From NCBI GenBank assembly GCA_949752795.1, contig OX457058.1, positions 161,203,353-161,267,352 on the forward strand: a DNA stretch of 64,000 nt. The letters are read 5' to 3'. How positions within the stretch are numbered: position 1 is the first letter of the stretch; each line of letters begins with the position of its first letter. The position numbers were made by a program, and so were the translations under genes. Shown piece after piece: positions 48,640 to 61,028 of the stretch. Origin of the DNA: Hyperoodon ampullatus. Lineage: Eukaryota; Chordata; Mammalia; Artiodactyla; Ziphiidae. The notes below the pieces were generated by a model, which saw only the letters and a program-made list of their open reading frames with translations, had not been told where the DNA came from and searched no databases.

Positions 48640-50704
48640 GTTTGTTTTTATCATAGAGGTGAATTCAACAGTCTTCTAGTGGCAGAATGATGCTAAACTT
48701 TTCAATGGAACAGGCAATGGAAACCTTTATTTACAGGTAGAATCCTGGAAAGAATGGAATTTTAAGAGTAGAACTCTACTATACTGCTCTGCTCACCAGC
48801 TTCTTAAATGCTTTCAGACAAGGTCAGAGAAGCATGTGAAGTATTTTTGACCAGTCACCATAACTTGAACATCATTCAATTCAACAATATAAAATTATTT
48901 CTAACATTCTTGTGCTAATTATTATACCCTCCAGTATTAGGTTAGATAGCCATAGCTGAACTTCTAGTGTGGTTACCTCTAGAATTTTTTATCCAAACAA
49001 TACAACAGTAATTCATAAAGGTAGCAGAGCTGTTTTTTATGGTCATGCATTTTTCTCTCAGAAGAATTAAAAGATCTGGATTTCACAAATTTATAGAAAA
49101 CATTTATTGCTTAGTACAATGATATGTATTCTCAGTAGAATGTAAAGTCAAAATGATAATTAGTTCTCATCCCTGCAAATTTTCCACAATGTGATTCGGA
49201 AGAAAGAAAGACACTTGAAGCTATTGGAACGTTTGTCTCAATAAATGTAAGGTAAATTCATAAAAGTTTTTCCAAGTTCTAACTGACTTATTCAGCATTA
49301 GAAAAAAAAATAATTTAGTATAAAGAATATTTATCTTATACATTTAAATATTTAGGAACTATAAAAGCATTAATTTTGGTTTAACCAACTCACAATATAG
49401 TTTTATTAACTTAAACTTTAAAATTTCTGAACAAAGTGTTATTCTTCTTTGAGGCAGTTGGCCAGGCAATTCACATCCCCTGATCTTGGATGCTGATGAT
49501 TTTGTACCCTGAATTAAGAATCTGATTTCCTCATTTGATTAGATAAGCTAAAGCCATCCAAAATAGGTAAGCTAGTCATTTCCAACTTTTAAAATTTTAC
49601 CAGCAGCATTTTACTGTTAAATCATAAATTTATTTACCTTAATTGTATCCATGAAGGTGTTTTAGGAAAATTCCAAAGGCAGCAAGGAGGTATTATTTTA
49701 TTTCCTGCTTTATTTTCTTTATCTCACACCATATTTGCTGCCATTATCATTACTGACATAGTTCTGCTTGGTATTTAGCCATGTAGGGAGCAATAAATCT
49801 GTGATTTGAAAAGATTCTTTGGAAGGAAACATGAGGAATTTTGTAAATTTATTGGGACAGGCATAAAGTGAATATCATCTTTAAATACTTGGGAAATGAC
49901 CAAGTTATATTACTAAAGGGGAAAGAAAGAACAAGAATGAGGCTTGGGTAAGCAGAGAACATCATAAATTATATAAGATAGCTCTGTGCTTTTATCCTTG
50001 GGTCCATATGTTCTTCTCAAAGAAAAACAATGTGTAACAATTTAGCATTATTTTGCACAGCTGGAGGAGGGCCTGGGAATTCCCTGTAATAGCTAAGTAA
50101 CACCAGTTATAAATTTAATATCAGTACAGTTGGTTTTTTTTTTTCCCTAAATTTCATCCAACTCTATGTGAAAACTTAAATTCATTTTAAACTTTTTCAA
50201 GAAATATTCTAATTTTGAGGATCAGGAGCAAGGAATGTTAAAATGCTTTATCAATCAGAAATCAGTTATTTTATTGTTTTTTGAAACATCTTATTTCAAT
50301 AAACTGCAAAGACTCTGTGTAAGGAAGACATGGATCAGAGTCCCATGTAAACCTGAGGTGAACGTGTAGTGAGATTGAGAATTTGTAAACCCTTTTCACT
50401 TTAGGAGTATGAAGGTTTGGCTTCATTACTGCTGCACACCCTAAACCATCTTGATCAATATGGCTTAGAATCAGTATATGCAGAAAACTAAGTAACTAAT
50501 CTGGTTTAAAATATATTAACTTAATTCCATTGAATTCTACAATATGACTTGATGGTACATTTTGAGCCTTGCATTCTTCTCTAAAGTCTTAATAGGCTAA
50601 AGAGAAAGGTGTTAAGGACAGTCTTCAAAGTTTATTGATAGAAATGTTTACCAACACCAGGAAAAGTTTCCTGGAACTCACTGTATATGGCTAGTAGGTT
50701 GATG
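47701..50704. other. Unassigned stretch (3 kb) with (TTG)10
   Basis: AT-rich, no transposon or gene recognised apart from the (TTG)n microsatellite at 48607-48636. Short A and T runs near 49300 and 50130. Confidence 0.5.
48607..48648. repeat. (TTG)10 microsatellite with TTTG tail
   Basis: Ten perfect TTG units at 48607-48636 are followed by about three TTTG units. Confidence 0.95.
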
Positions 50705-51800
50705 CATTTATTCATTATTCAATAATTGTTTATTCAATATCTATTATGCACCACACACTTTTCACAGTACTTGAGATACCTCAGTGACCAAATTATATAA
50801 AGACCTCTGCTTTCATGGGTCTGTCTCTACCAAAGGGATGCAGACTATAAATAACAAATATAATAAATTAGTAAATAATATTATAAAAGATGATGGGTAA
50901 TATGGGGAAAAAAACTAGAGCAAAGTAAAGAGGATTAAAGACTTTGGGAGAGAGAGCAATAGGTTGCAATCTTTTAAAACATCATATGGATAAGCTTATT
51001 ATTCAGAGGCTGGTCAGGACAAAGAAGGTGCCCTCAGATAGGATTCTAAAGAGAACTTGACAAAGGAACTATTTGTAGAGGAGTAAGCTAGGTTAAGAAA
51101 TGTTGGTGCACTCAGTGTGTAGCAACAGCAGGAACCTCTTGCTGTCTCTATACCTGAAGGTGCAAAGGGGGAAACATTGTTATGAGAGCCTACGGAGAGC
51201 TGGGGCCATGTCAAAGGGGCTAAGCTGCAGGAGCTGTACTCAGAGATACACACTGCCATGATTGCAAGCCGAAAAGCAAGGAGGGAAGAGGGAAGGAGTT
51301 ACCCCACATCTCTTTCCTTTCACCCTCTGATTTCTTGCCTGTGTTTGCTAATGACTGAACCCAAGCTGAGGAAGCTGGCAAGGGAGTCCTGGTGATACAG
51401 TCCATTGTGGCCAAATGCCAAGACACAGAACACACAAGAATGGCAAAGGATGGATCAGAGAGATGGGGAGGACAATGGAGAAAACCTGGCAGAATCACTC
51501 TTAGGTGACATTTGAACAAGGTTTGAAGGAAATGAAATAATTAGCCATGCTTATATCTGGAGGACAGAATATTCTAGGAAGTGAAATTCATCAGTGCAAA
51601 GGCCCTAAAATGGAAACAGTCTTGATAAGTCTGAAGAACAACAAAATATGGCTGGGGCAGAGTACATGGAGAGGAGAGAAATAAGAAGCTATGTGAAAGA
51701 AATAGCAGCAGTCCAAGTCATTTAGGGCCTAATTGGATTTGGGGTTCTACTCTGAATAAAATTGGGAATCAATAAAGAGTTTTGCCTGTCTTGGCGCCGG
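50705..51800 (-). mobile_element. L2 LINE relic, antisense, split
   Basis: Left part 50705-51045: ttcattattcaataattgtt, attcaatatctattatgcac, cagtgaccaaattatataaa, gactataaataacaaatata. Right part 51490-51800: aggtgacatttgaacaaggt, ttgaaggaaatgaaataatt, gtgcaaaggccctaaaatgg, catttagggcctaattgg. This is the order of antisense L2 3' sequence, interrupted by a separate repeat at about 51046-51489. Confidence 0.72.
51046..51489 (-). mobile_element. LTR-like repeat nested in L2, family not named
   Basis: aaaggaactatttgtagagg, gcaggaacctcttgctgtct, gctaagctgcaggagctgta, cctctgatttcttgcctgtg, actgaacccaagctgaggaa and gtccattgtggccaaatgcc recur in the same order in a repeat I recall from mammalian genomes. 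On the reverse strand its end is LTR-like. Open minus-strand frames of 81 and 99 codons here are by-products. Confidence 0.5.
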
Positions 51801-52799
51801 GGACAGACTTGTCAGAGTATTACACAGTCTTTCAATAAAGGACTCTATAACTTGCTTGAGGAATGCTTTGATGCTTTAAAAAAATCTTTTAAAACATTAG
51901 AAACTCTATCCTTATACAAATAACAGCTGATAAAGAGACAATACAAATTCCCACCACCTGTCTCATAATACAACATCACAGCATCCTATCAAAAGTCATT
52001 TTCCATAATGTAGTCCTTGGTTGAAAGGCATCAGTCCCTTGAAGACAATTGCAAGTTTTTTTCTTTAGCATGTTTTTACCAAGATGCTCATCGTGAAAGT
52101 TATGTTGATTGGGTATGGATGCCAGTTGATTGAGTTATCCTAGTCATCCAGACCTAGTAAAACACTGAAATAAACATTACTAAAATGTCTTCTAGTCCCT
52201 GAATTTATCTATTTACTTATTCTTATTAGCCATATATTGTATCCATTGTACGCAGGCAATAAGAGAGCCAGAAGTGCTGATTCTGCTTGAAGTTGAAATA
52301 ATACTTTCCCTAATCTCTTCTTCTCTTCCTTCCCCTTCCCCTTCCTCTTTCCCTCATGTCTTCCTTCCCTTTCTCCTTCCTTTATTTCTTCTTTCCTAAA
52401 TACTTTTGATGTTTTTCAATGTGCCCAGCATAGTATTAATCACTGATGCACTCCATAACCTAACTGGAAAACCAGTCCACTCAGGAAATTCAGAAATGGC
52501 ACAGTGTGTTTTAGAATGACCACTCTCATATTTTCCTATCACTATTTTATTTGTACTCACCAAGACTATAACTAATCTTTCTCTAAGTGAGCAAGCCAGA
52601 TAAATGACCATGAAATAGTTCCTATTAGACATGAGATAGACCATATACATTTTCTGGAGAGGCCACAAACAGGTCTTATCTTCATCTGCCACTGCAATTG
52701 AAGTTATGTCCTCAAATCTAGGGTCTGCATTGCCCAGAAGCTAGCCTTTTATGTAATTAAGATTAAAGACAAGAGGCAGAAGCTAGATTCCTTTTCCTA
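51801..52799. other. Unassigned stretch with CT-rich tract
   Basis: 52308-52396 is a pyrimidine-rich tract of CTTCC, CCCTT and CTTT units. No gene or other repeat recognised. Confidence 0.55.
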
Positions 52800-53195
52800 A
52801 CGGAGTGTATTACTATGCTGGGTCTGCCATTATAGAACCCCACAGACTGAGTGACTTAAACAACAAAAATTATTTTTTTCATATTTCATATTTCTGGGGG
52901 TTGGAATTCTAAGGTCAAGGTGCCAGCATGGCTGGGTTCTGGTGTGTCTCTCTTCCCGGCTTGCAGATGTTTGCCTTCTTGCTGTGTCCTCATATGACAA
53001 AGAGAAAAGGCGCTGGTGTCTCTTTCTCTTTTTAAAAGGGCAGCAGCCCTATTGGATTAGCTCCCCACCACCCCTCGTGGGCTCATTTAACCTTTATCAT
53101 CTACTCATAGGCCCTGTCTCCAAATATAGTCACATTTGGGGTTAGGGCTAGAGAATGTGAATTTGGGTGGTGGAGGACACAATTCAGTGCATAAC
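52800..53195 (-). mobile_element. MLT1/MaLR-like LTR relic, antisense
   Basis: gtattactatgctgggtctg, cagactgagtgacttaaaca, tttctgggggttggaattct, aggtcaaggtgccagcatgg, cttgctgtgtcctcatatga, ccctgtctccaaatatagtc and gggttagggctagagaatgt follow the reverse complement of an MLT1-like LTR ending in acacaattcagtgcataaca. Confidence 0.65.
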
Positions 53196-56100
53196 ATTGA
53201 GCAATAGGCTATTCTCTCCTTTCATTTTCTCATGTCTACCATTTTAGCATTAATACAGTTTCAGGCTCCTGTAGTTGGGTTAGTTGGGAACCAACCAATT
53301 CATAGCATTTAACGGAGACTTGCCAGATTCAGTGGTGACCCGAGGTAAACAGGACATACTCCTCACGTTCCCAGCTCCAATTACTGGGTTACTCACTCCA
53401 CAGAGATTTTACAGCTTTTTAATCCTTTTTCTAGTTTCTATTTCCAGTATATTTTCTTCTCCTTTTGAACACTGACAAGGACTCATTCAAACTGCTAAGC
53501 CACATACACAATGGAGGGTTAGAAATGCTAGCTCCAGAAAGCTCCAGTATTACTGTTAACTGATCCTGCATTTATTCTCTTGGGGTTGACTATTTGTAAA
53601 ATGATAGTAGCTTTAGGATTCTTCCCCCACCCATTGTTGTTATTGTTATTTCCTTTAACTGCTACATTCTTTATTGTCTCACTTTATTGTCCACTGTACC
53701 TGCTTCTTCATCCTGCTCATAATAATACAGAAATACAAAGGGTTATCTAATTTTATTAGATCACCAAAAGGATAATAAATAAAAGATAATTATAATATAT
53801 ACTGATTTTAAGAGAGTTAACTCTGATGTCAAAATAAAGCTTACTATGGTTAAGCAAACTGAGGGAAAAAACCCAAGAATACAACTAAGAATTTTAAATA
53901 GTCAGAAATTGGTTCAATTTCACTAAATTTCTGGACCCTTGCCTTAAACTAGCTCAGTGGGAATTGATAACTTATTGTCTCTCATGCTATCAATCAGGTA
54001 ATTTAAGGACTCTAAAATGATGAGCCGGGGCTGGAAGGAAAAAAGAGCTGGCAACTTGCCAGATTTAAACTTTCAAAGAATAGAGGGAGAAAATCTACTT
54101 TAGCAATGGCAAGTCTATCAAGCTAGAAGATGTGGGTGCTGAATTTAAGAAATCAAAGAACTGGATGGTGAAGAGATGTTGGCCTCCAGTGAAGGTTGAA
54201 CTTGTAAGATGTTTGAAGCAGAGAGAAATGCTTCTTTTGTCTTCACTTATATACAATAAGCAAATTCAAGCTCAGTATTTCCACACCTAAAGACAGTCCA
54301 AGATGCTATGAGAACGAACAGCTACAGGGTTTTTTTTTTCTCATTTTCCTAAATAAAGATTGCATCTGATTGATTATTGTACCTGAATTTGTCAGACCAG
54401 ATATTTGATGTTCCAGGTCCCTTGAATTATCACTAATATTATCATTGAGAAAATAAGCAAATAAGTAAATTCCGTTTTGGAGAAAGATTTCTGCAGTTTT
54501 TCCCTCATCAATGATTAAAAATGTGTATTCTATTTGTTCAGTGTTCTCTTCCACTAGTAATAAATAATCAACTGATTTAAAATAGTACCTCACACCAAGA
54601 AGGTCAAAACATTTTTTATATACATGAGTCAATTTATCACAGAGCCTTACAAATAGTCATTAAAACTATAGTGCCTTACAGAAGTTTTAAAAAGATTGCA
54701 CAGTTAACCCTTTTGTGACGTTTTTGTGTGTGTATGTGATTTATAAAAGGAAATTTTGGCCTCCAGTTACAGTTTTGATCTTTAAGTGATCAACTGTAAG
54801 AAGATACATGATTTCTCCTACAAACAATCAGTTTTAAAGAACAATTTATAACGTATCTCTCATTTATTCTATCCATTTCCTAAACCAGAATGAGCTCAAA
54901 TATGCTTTGCTAACTCTCTCTCTCTCAGTCCACTCCTGGTTCTTAACTAAAACATTCCACCAAAGTACCTCAACACAATGGCCTTACCTACAAATCCTGC
55001 AACACTTTGCATTTTTACACAGGAATCCTCAAAATCTAGGTCTGTTATACAATATTAGTTTTATAAAACCAGGAGGCACAACTACACCCACCCAAACTAC
55101 CAATTCTTTCTTAATGTTACATAGTTAGAGAGTATCAGCAGAGTAAGGGCAAGGTATGTGGACGTCTGAATGTAGCATCTTCAATTAACCGCAATGCGCT
55201 GCCACATTTGTGTCTTATGAAATAGCAGTGTATTTCATTTCTATGGTTAAAAGCATTTGTTTAAAAATCACATACAATGATTTCCAAGTGCTTTCTAAAT
55301 TAAAATTAATCATGGTGAGTCTTTCTACTTAAAAGAAAGAACCTCATCCCAGCTAGAAAACCAGTAAACAAGATAATTATATTTCAAAGGTATATTTCAG
55401 TGTTTAGGAGAATAGAAAGAGAAATATATATATATATATTTGTTTCATGAACTAGTTTAACTAAGGCTTTGAGAACCTACTAGTTAATTTGAAACAAAAT
55501 TTGAATGTCTAGGACTTGAAGCAGTATGATTACATCTAGCAAGTTCAGGGTAACTAAATTTCCTAAACCCATGGTCACATAGACCTGCTTGGATAGCTCA
55601 TCTAGGTGAAGGTTACTAAATGTCAGAATCCACACAACTCATTTGGGACACACTGCATATTGTTTCTTTCAAGTGCTGATAATCTAATGGCATAAAATTT
55701 AAACTCAGTCAAAAGATAATAGAATTGCATATTTCTAATTAAAGTGATGTGCCCAGGAAACCTACAAATGCACCAAATGTTTTCTTACAAATGAACTACA
55801 CTTTCATTAATTAATTTTCATTAATGTAAGATTAGAGAGAGGCTATATTTCTTTTGTCCTTTCAACATAAACAGAGATCCATGGCCTCCCACTTTTAAAT
55901 TAGCATACTGAGTAATTGCACGTTGAGTAATCACATATTTGAATCTTTGCAAATGGCCTTTAATAATAGCCTACCAAAACTTTTAATAACTTTAGTCTTG
56001 GAAAACTCTCTCTCTATATAAATGGAGAATAAATAATTATATATAAAATTATATATATATAAAATTATATATATATATATATAAAATTATATATATATAT

Positions 56101-56964
56101 ATAATAACAGACAGAAACTGTATCAAACAAGAAGTTAGAGGGAGGAGCACTCCTCCTATGTCTACAATTAGTTTTGTGGTGTGAACATCATCAAGTGTAT
56201 TGAACTCACTTAAATCTTCATTTTCTGATTTGCAAAGTGGAAGAATAAGAACTTGCAGTAGAGCCTGATTTGCTATTCAGCAAATCCATTTATACTTCTA
56301 CAGAGCACTGCTAACCTGGTAACTTGTGACTACGCAACTGGTTTATGGCCAAGGAAATGTTGGCAGATACTAGGAAAGCCAGTTACTGACACTTCATAAA
56401 ATCTTCTTATGAACAATACTCCATCCACTTTTCCTTCTGTGGAAACTCTGGAAATGAATTGAAAATGATAGAGCCTTAAGACTAAAGACCCAGGATTTCT
56501 AATGTATAGCTGATAAGAGGGATTCATTCAGATCAGAAACATCCATTTTGAACTTTATGTGAATGAGCTAAATGGCTGCTGTATTGTGCTACTATTTTGT
56601 TTTTTTCTACTACAGTATTTACTATTACCTCAACTAATATAGATTGTGTCAACTCTTAGGTCCAAAAAATGCTTTAATGTTGCCATTCAATACTGTGGTT
56701 ATAGTGTAAAGTTGACTGACTATCCATAACAGAGAAGAAAACAAAATTTTCTTTTCATTTATATTTTAGAATGTCAGAAATAAGTATTTGTGTAGTGTTT
56801 GTGTAGTGTCCTATCTTCATTCAATTCACTTACCTCACTATGAAACAACACTGTTTTTAACATTTTGTAATTTGAAATTCAAACATTTTTCAGCCTTGTG
56901 TTCTCAGTGCCTATCAGTTGATGAGGAAGATATTTAAGTTCAAAGTGAACTTAGACTAAGGGTC
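53196..56964. other. Unassigned stretch (3.8 kb)
   Basis: No transposon or gene recognised. Contains AT-rich arrays (55424-55440 and 56032-56106) and a T run near 54330-54338. A 108-codon minus-strand frame (54306-54632) has no recognisable domain. Confidence 0.5.
56032..56106. repeat. AT-rich array of AAAATTATAT(AT)n units
   Basis: Three to four tandem blocks of aaaattatatatat with variable numbers of AT. Each block is self-complementary, so the array can form hairpins. Confidence 0.9.
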
Positions 56965-57532
56965 ATGCATTACTTATCTATTGCTGTGTAACAGATGATC
57001 CCAACATTTAGTAGTTTAAAACAACACAGGTTTATTATCTTGCAGTTTCTTTGGGTCAGGAAGTTGGACCTGGCTTAGCTGTCCCTCTACTTCATACTCT
57101 CAGAAGCCAGAAATCAAGGTGTCTGCTGAGACTGGGATCTCTTCTGAAAGCTCAATTATGGAAGGATCCACTTTTACTGTAACTCAGGTAGCTATTGGCA
57201 GTTTCCCAGTTCCTCAAGTGTTGTTAGGTTAAGGACCTCAGTTCCTTGCTAGCTATTGGCTGAAATTTGCACCTTGGGATCTTAGCATATGGACTGCTCC
57301 TATATGAGAGCTTACTTTATCAAAGCCAGCAAGAGATGGAGAGAGTCTACTAGCAACACAGAAGTCACTGTCTCTTGTAACCTGATTACAGAAGTGAATT
57401 TCCTCAATATTGCCATTTTATATTGATTAGTAGCAAATTATTCAAGGGGGAGAAAATTACACACAGCTGTAAATATCAGGAGGCAAGATCATTGGGTGCT
57501 ATCTTAGAGGGTTCCTGCCAGAGATCAGCTTT
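56965..57532 (-). mobile_element. MLT1 LTR, antisense, near complete
   Basis: On the minus strand it runs from tggcaggaaccctctaagat, through gatcttgcctcctgatattt, gacagtgacttctgtgttgc, aaggaactgaggtccttaac, gacaccttgatttctggctt and gataataaacctgtgttgtt, to cagcaatagataagtaatgc. This is the full order of an MLT1 (ERVL-MaLR) LTR, about 570 bp, with the AATAAA polyadenylation signal. No internal sequence is attached: it is a solitary LTR. Confidence 0.82.
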
Positions 57533-58093
57533 GAAGTCATGTATGATTATACTTCACAAATAACATAATCAAATGTCTTGGTTAGAATTTGGTAAGGGTT
57601 CTTTCTTGTCCTTCTTTCCTATTGACATTAGCCAGATTCTGGAGAAAAGACAAAGAGAAAAACAAGGAAGAAAAAGAAGACAAGGAGAGAGAGTAGGAAG
57701 AAAAAGGGGAATGTGAAGAAAGAAATTAATAGAAAAGTATTAATTTCTATGAATTTCACTTTTTATTATGCAATCGTGTCTAGCTGAGTGAGCAATGTGA
57801 TGGGTGCTCCTGCAGATGTTAAAGCAAAATAAACCACTGAGGGTGGAGCAGAGCTGGCTTAGTAGACTGAGAGATTTATAGTGTGAGTGCATATATTGAG
57901 AGTTAGATATATAAATAGCATTGAAGAGAACAAGAACTACCACTTTTATAGAAATCATATGACAGAGATATTTAGGGGTATAGTAACAATGCATTGGATC
58001 ATGGGACTATTGGTAGATGATCTTGTCAACTTAGGGTGTGATCTTTTTATTGCTCTAATAAATATCACTTGATAGCAACCTCTCTGAATGATG
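57533..58093. other. Unassigned stretch with purine-rich tract
   Basis: 57640-57725 is a GA/AAG-rich tract. No gene or transposon recognised. Confidence 0.55.
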
Positions 58094-58101
58094 ACTTATA
58101 T

Positions 58102-58324
58102 CAGGAGTCCCCAACCCCCAGGCCATGGATCAGTACCGATCCTTGGCCTGTTAGGAACCAGGCTGCAGAGCAAGAGGTGAGCAGTGAGCCAGTGAAACTT
58201 CTTCTGCCATTCCCCATTGCTCCCCATCACTCACATTACCTCCTGATCCATCTCCCCCCACTGGCGTGGAAAAATTGTCTTCCATGAAATGGGTCCCTGG
58301 TGCCAAAATAGTTGAGGACCACTG
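58102..58324 (+). mobile_element. hAT-type non-autonomous DNA transposon with 8-bp TSD
   Basis: The 223-bp element has imperfect terminal inverted repeats: caggagtccccaac on the left, and cagtggtcctcaac as the reverse complement of the right end. It is flanked by the perfect 8-bp duplication acttatat (58094-58101 and 58325-58332). Duplication length and ends fit the hAT superfamily. The interior (ggcctgttaggaaccaggct; gagcagtgagcc; tgggtccctggtgccaaaat) matches a repeat I recall from mammals but do not name. No transposase. Confidence 0.88.
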
Positions 58325-58479
58325 ACTTATATGAAATAATAATTCCTAAAATGTATATAGAATTTTATGAACCCTTTTTGTAAGAATTATCTCATTTTGT
58401 TCACATAAGCCAACCCCTCCTATAAGACATACAGGTTTGTCAATTCATCCACTATAAAAATTCTTCCTTTCCTCCCCAT

Positions 58480-58652
58480 TACATGGACAATGAAGTCCAA
58501 ATTCCTTTGCCTAACTTATAAAATGATTCAAAGGTAGCACATGCCTACATTACCACTGTCATATCTCCCACTTTACACCTCATTCTTCTGTTCTAACACT
58601 ACTCCTGAATCTCTTGCATATGACAAACTTCAGGCATTTGTACACACTCTAG
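58480..58652 (+). mobile_element. L2 LINE relic
   Basis: cattacatggacaatgaagt, ccaaattcctttgcctaact and tttgtacacactctagg follow an L2 3' segment. Diverged. Confidence 0.55.
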
Positions 58653-58653
58653 G

Positions 58654-58884
58654 TTAGAGTTTCTCAACCTCAGCACTACTGACATTTTGGACCAGATACG
58701 TTTTTGTTGTGGGCACTGCCCTGAGCATCACGGGGTAGAGAGCAGCATCCCCAGCTCCACTCACTGAACACCAGCAGCCACCATGCATGGTTGGGACAAG
58801 CAAAAGTGTCTCCAAACATTACCAAATGCCCCTTGGCTGGGGGTGGGGTGGTGTGAGGAACAAAACCTCCCTTGAGAAACACAG
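58654..58884 (-). mobile_element. MER20 hAT-Charlie element, antisense
   Basis: agtttctcaacctcagcact, actgacattttggaccagat, gtgggcactgccctgagcat, aagtgtctccaaacattacc, aaatgccccttggctggggg and cttgagaaacacag give the complete MER20 order in reverse, about 231 bp against a usual length near 219. MER20 copies elsewhere have been linked to regulatory activity in the uterus of placental mammals; nothing here shows activity. Confidence 0.85.
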
Positions 58885-58989
58885 CTCCACTTTTTTTTTA
58901 TTATTATTATTCTGTTTTCTTGGTCTGGAAGGCTCTACTCTGATTTCTACTATTGACTGACTCTGCCATGTTCTTAAAGTCACCTCCAC

Positions 58990-59590
58990 TGAGTGCAGCC
59001 ACTATGGAAAAAAGTATGAAATTTCCTCAGAAAATCAAAAATAGAACTACAGTATGATCCAGAAATCCCATTTCTGAGTATACATCCAAAGGAAATGAAA
59101 ACAGAATATCAAAGAGATATCTGCACTCACATGTGCATACTAGCATTGTTCACAATACACAAGATACGGAAACAACCTATGTATCCATCAACAGATGAAT
59201 GGATAGAAAAGATGTGATATATATATACACAATGGAATATTATTCAGCCATGAGAAAGAATAAAATCCTTTCATTTGCAGCAGCATATATAGACCCTGAG
59301 GGCATTATGCTAAATGAAATGTCAGGTAGAGAAAGAGAAACACTGCATGATATCATTTATATTGAGAATCTTAAAAAAAAAAAAGTAAAGAAAAGAAAAG
59401 AAAAAAAAAAGAGGTCAAACTCATAGAGAGAAGTAGTTTCCAAGGGCTGTGGGTTGAGGGAAACAGAGAGAGTTTATTAAGAGAGCACAAACTTTCATCT
59501 ATGAGATGAATATGATCTGAGGATCTAATGTAAAACATGGTGACGGTAGTTGATAACACTTTATAGTGTAATTGAGAGAAGAGTTACCTC
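58990..59590 (+). mobile_element. Old L1 3' end, sense
   Basis: The end of ORF2 and the 3' UTR: gcagccactatggaaaaaag, tatccatcaacagatgaatg, acaatggaatattattcagc, tgcagcagcatatatagacc, gggcattatgctaaatgaaa, then a purine-rich run at 59372-59412 and catggtgacggtagttgata. A 75-codon open piece (59199-59426) is the remnant of the ORF2 C-terminus. Not functional. Confidence 0.8.
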
Positions 59591-59689
59591 CGTTGGAAAG
59601 CCTTTGTTTATTCCCTCCAGACTGAATTAGATGCCTTCTTTGGTTTCTGTCTCTATCTGAGACCCAGGCACAATGTTCAGAAGGATTGT

Positions 59690-59852
59690 TCCAATCTTAG
59701 TCTCATTGCACATTAGCTATATGACCATGAGTATTTTACTCAATCTATGATTTTTTGCCTCATCTATAGAAAAGGTGTGATAATACTAAATAACGCAGCA
59801 TCTGACACATACATATTCGGTACTCAGTATGTGTCAATTACTATTATACCAT
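59690..59852 (+). mobile_element. MIR relic
   Basis: agctatatgaccatgagtat, gcctcatctatagaaaaggt, tgataatactaaataacgc, then catatt...ggtactcagtatgtgtcaa, in MIR order. Confidence 0.72.
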
Positions 59853-60534
59853 TTACCTTTGTTACTTTTTGAGTGGAAGTGTGGGGAATTCTACTTCATT
59901 ATGTAGTATAATATGAATTTGTAAATTCAAAGTTGATATCATATTGTAGAGACAAATCTAAATAATAATTGAATTATTCACCACTTTATATTACTAAAGC
60001 AACATGCTCACCTTGGGGAAGAATATCTTCACTTTATTAAAGGATGATTTATATCAGTTTGGATATATACAGCCAATGAACCACACTGCTGCTAAACTTG
60101 GCCCATAGGAATAAAACACCTCATTGGAACATGGATTTCATTTCTCTATTTCTCAATCAGTGTTGTGAGAAGAATTCAACATGGGCTTCTTGAGAACAAA
60201 ATATTTATATAAAGCAGCAAAAAGAAAAAATTTCAGAACAAACATAAAAATATCCATAATTCGGCACCCTGTGTTGATACACTAAGAAGATTAGTATAAA
60301 TACATGCATAGAGTAGCAGAACTGTTTAAGCATTCACACAAATTCCTAAAAAAATAAGAGGAAATTGTAAAATATATTTTTCTTTAAATGAAGTTTAAAG
60401 ATACAGAAAACTTGACTGAAAACTCAATAGAGAGTGACCCTTAGGAATAAGCAGTCTGAAAGAAACAAATAAAAGATGGATTGGTGAATGAAAGGAGAGA
60501 TGGACAGAGGATAGATGGCGTGGAAGGCAAAATA
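59853..60534. other. Unassigned stretch
   Basis: AT-rich, no recognised repeat or gene. Confidence 0.5.
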
Positions 60535-61028
60535 ATGTGAAGCTGTAAGTATCAACTTACATGGCAATGGGGTTTTGTAGGTGTCATCAACTCATGGATA
60601 CAAAAGTAGGAAAATTATTCTGGGTTATCCTGCATCAAATATTATCTTCTGTCATCTTTTAAAGAGTCTTTAAAAGATGGAAGAAAAGGGCAGAAGAGTC
60701 AGAGAAGGATTGTAACAAGGGAACCAGGGATCAGAATCAGAAAAAGATAAGATGCTATGCTACCGGATTTAAAGAAGGAGAAAGGAACCACAAGCTAAAG
60801 AATGCAAGTGACCTCTGGTAGCTGGAAAAGGAAGGGAATGGATTATCCCCTAGAACCTCCAGGAAGGCATCTGGTCAATGAGAACACGGTCCCACCAACA
60901 CCTTGATTTTAGCTCAGTGAAACTCACTTTAGTCTTCTGAACTCCAAATGTATAAGATAATAAGTTTGTGTTGTTTTAAGCCACTGAATTTGTGGTAATT
61001 TATTATAGCACTAATAGGAAAATAAAAG
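60535..61028 (+). mobile_element. MLT1-type LTR
   Basis: The sense order of an MLT1/MaLR LTR. Right half: agaagtcag-like purine segment near 60694, aagtgacctctggtagctgg, attatcccctagaacctcca, acaccttgattttagctcag. Polyadenylation region: aagataataagtttgtgttg, ttttaagccactgaatttgt, and an end near gcactaataggaaaata. The left half is more diverged. Confidence 0.78.

Noticed and set aside
48607..48648. Regularly spaced repeats as a possible CRISPR array
   Set aside because: A trinucleotide microsatellite in mammalian DNA; no repeat-spacer pattern occurs anywhere in the window.
54306..54632. 108-codon minus-strand open frame in non-repeat DNA
   Set aside because: The longest frame outside recognised repeats, but it has no recognisable domain, no splice or promoter context, and a length expected by chance in 64 kb read in six frames.
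58069..58287. 72-codon plus-strand frame
   Set aside because: Falls almost entirely inside the non-autonomous hAT element; such elements carry no gene.
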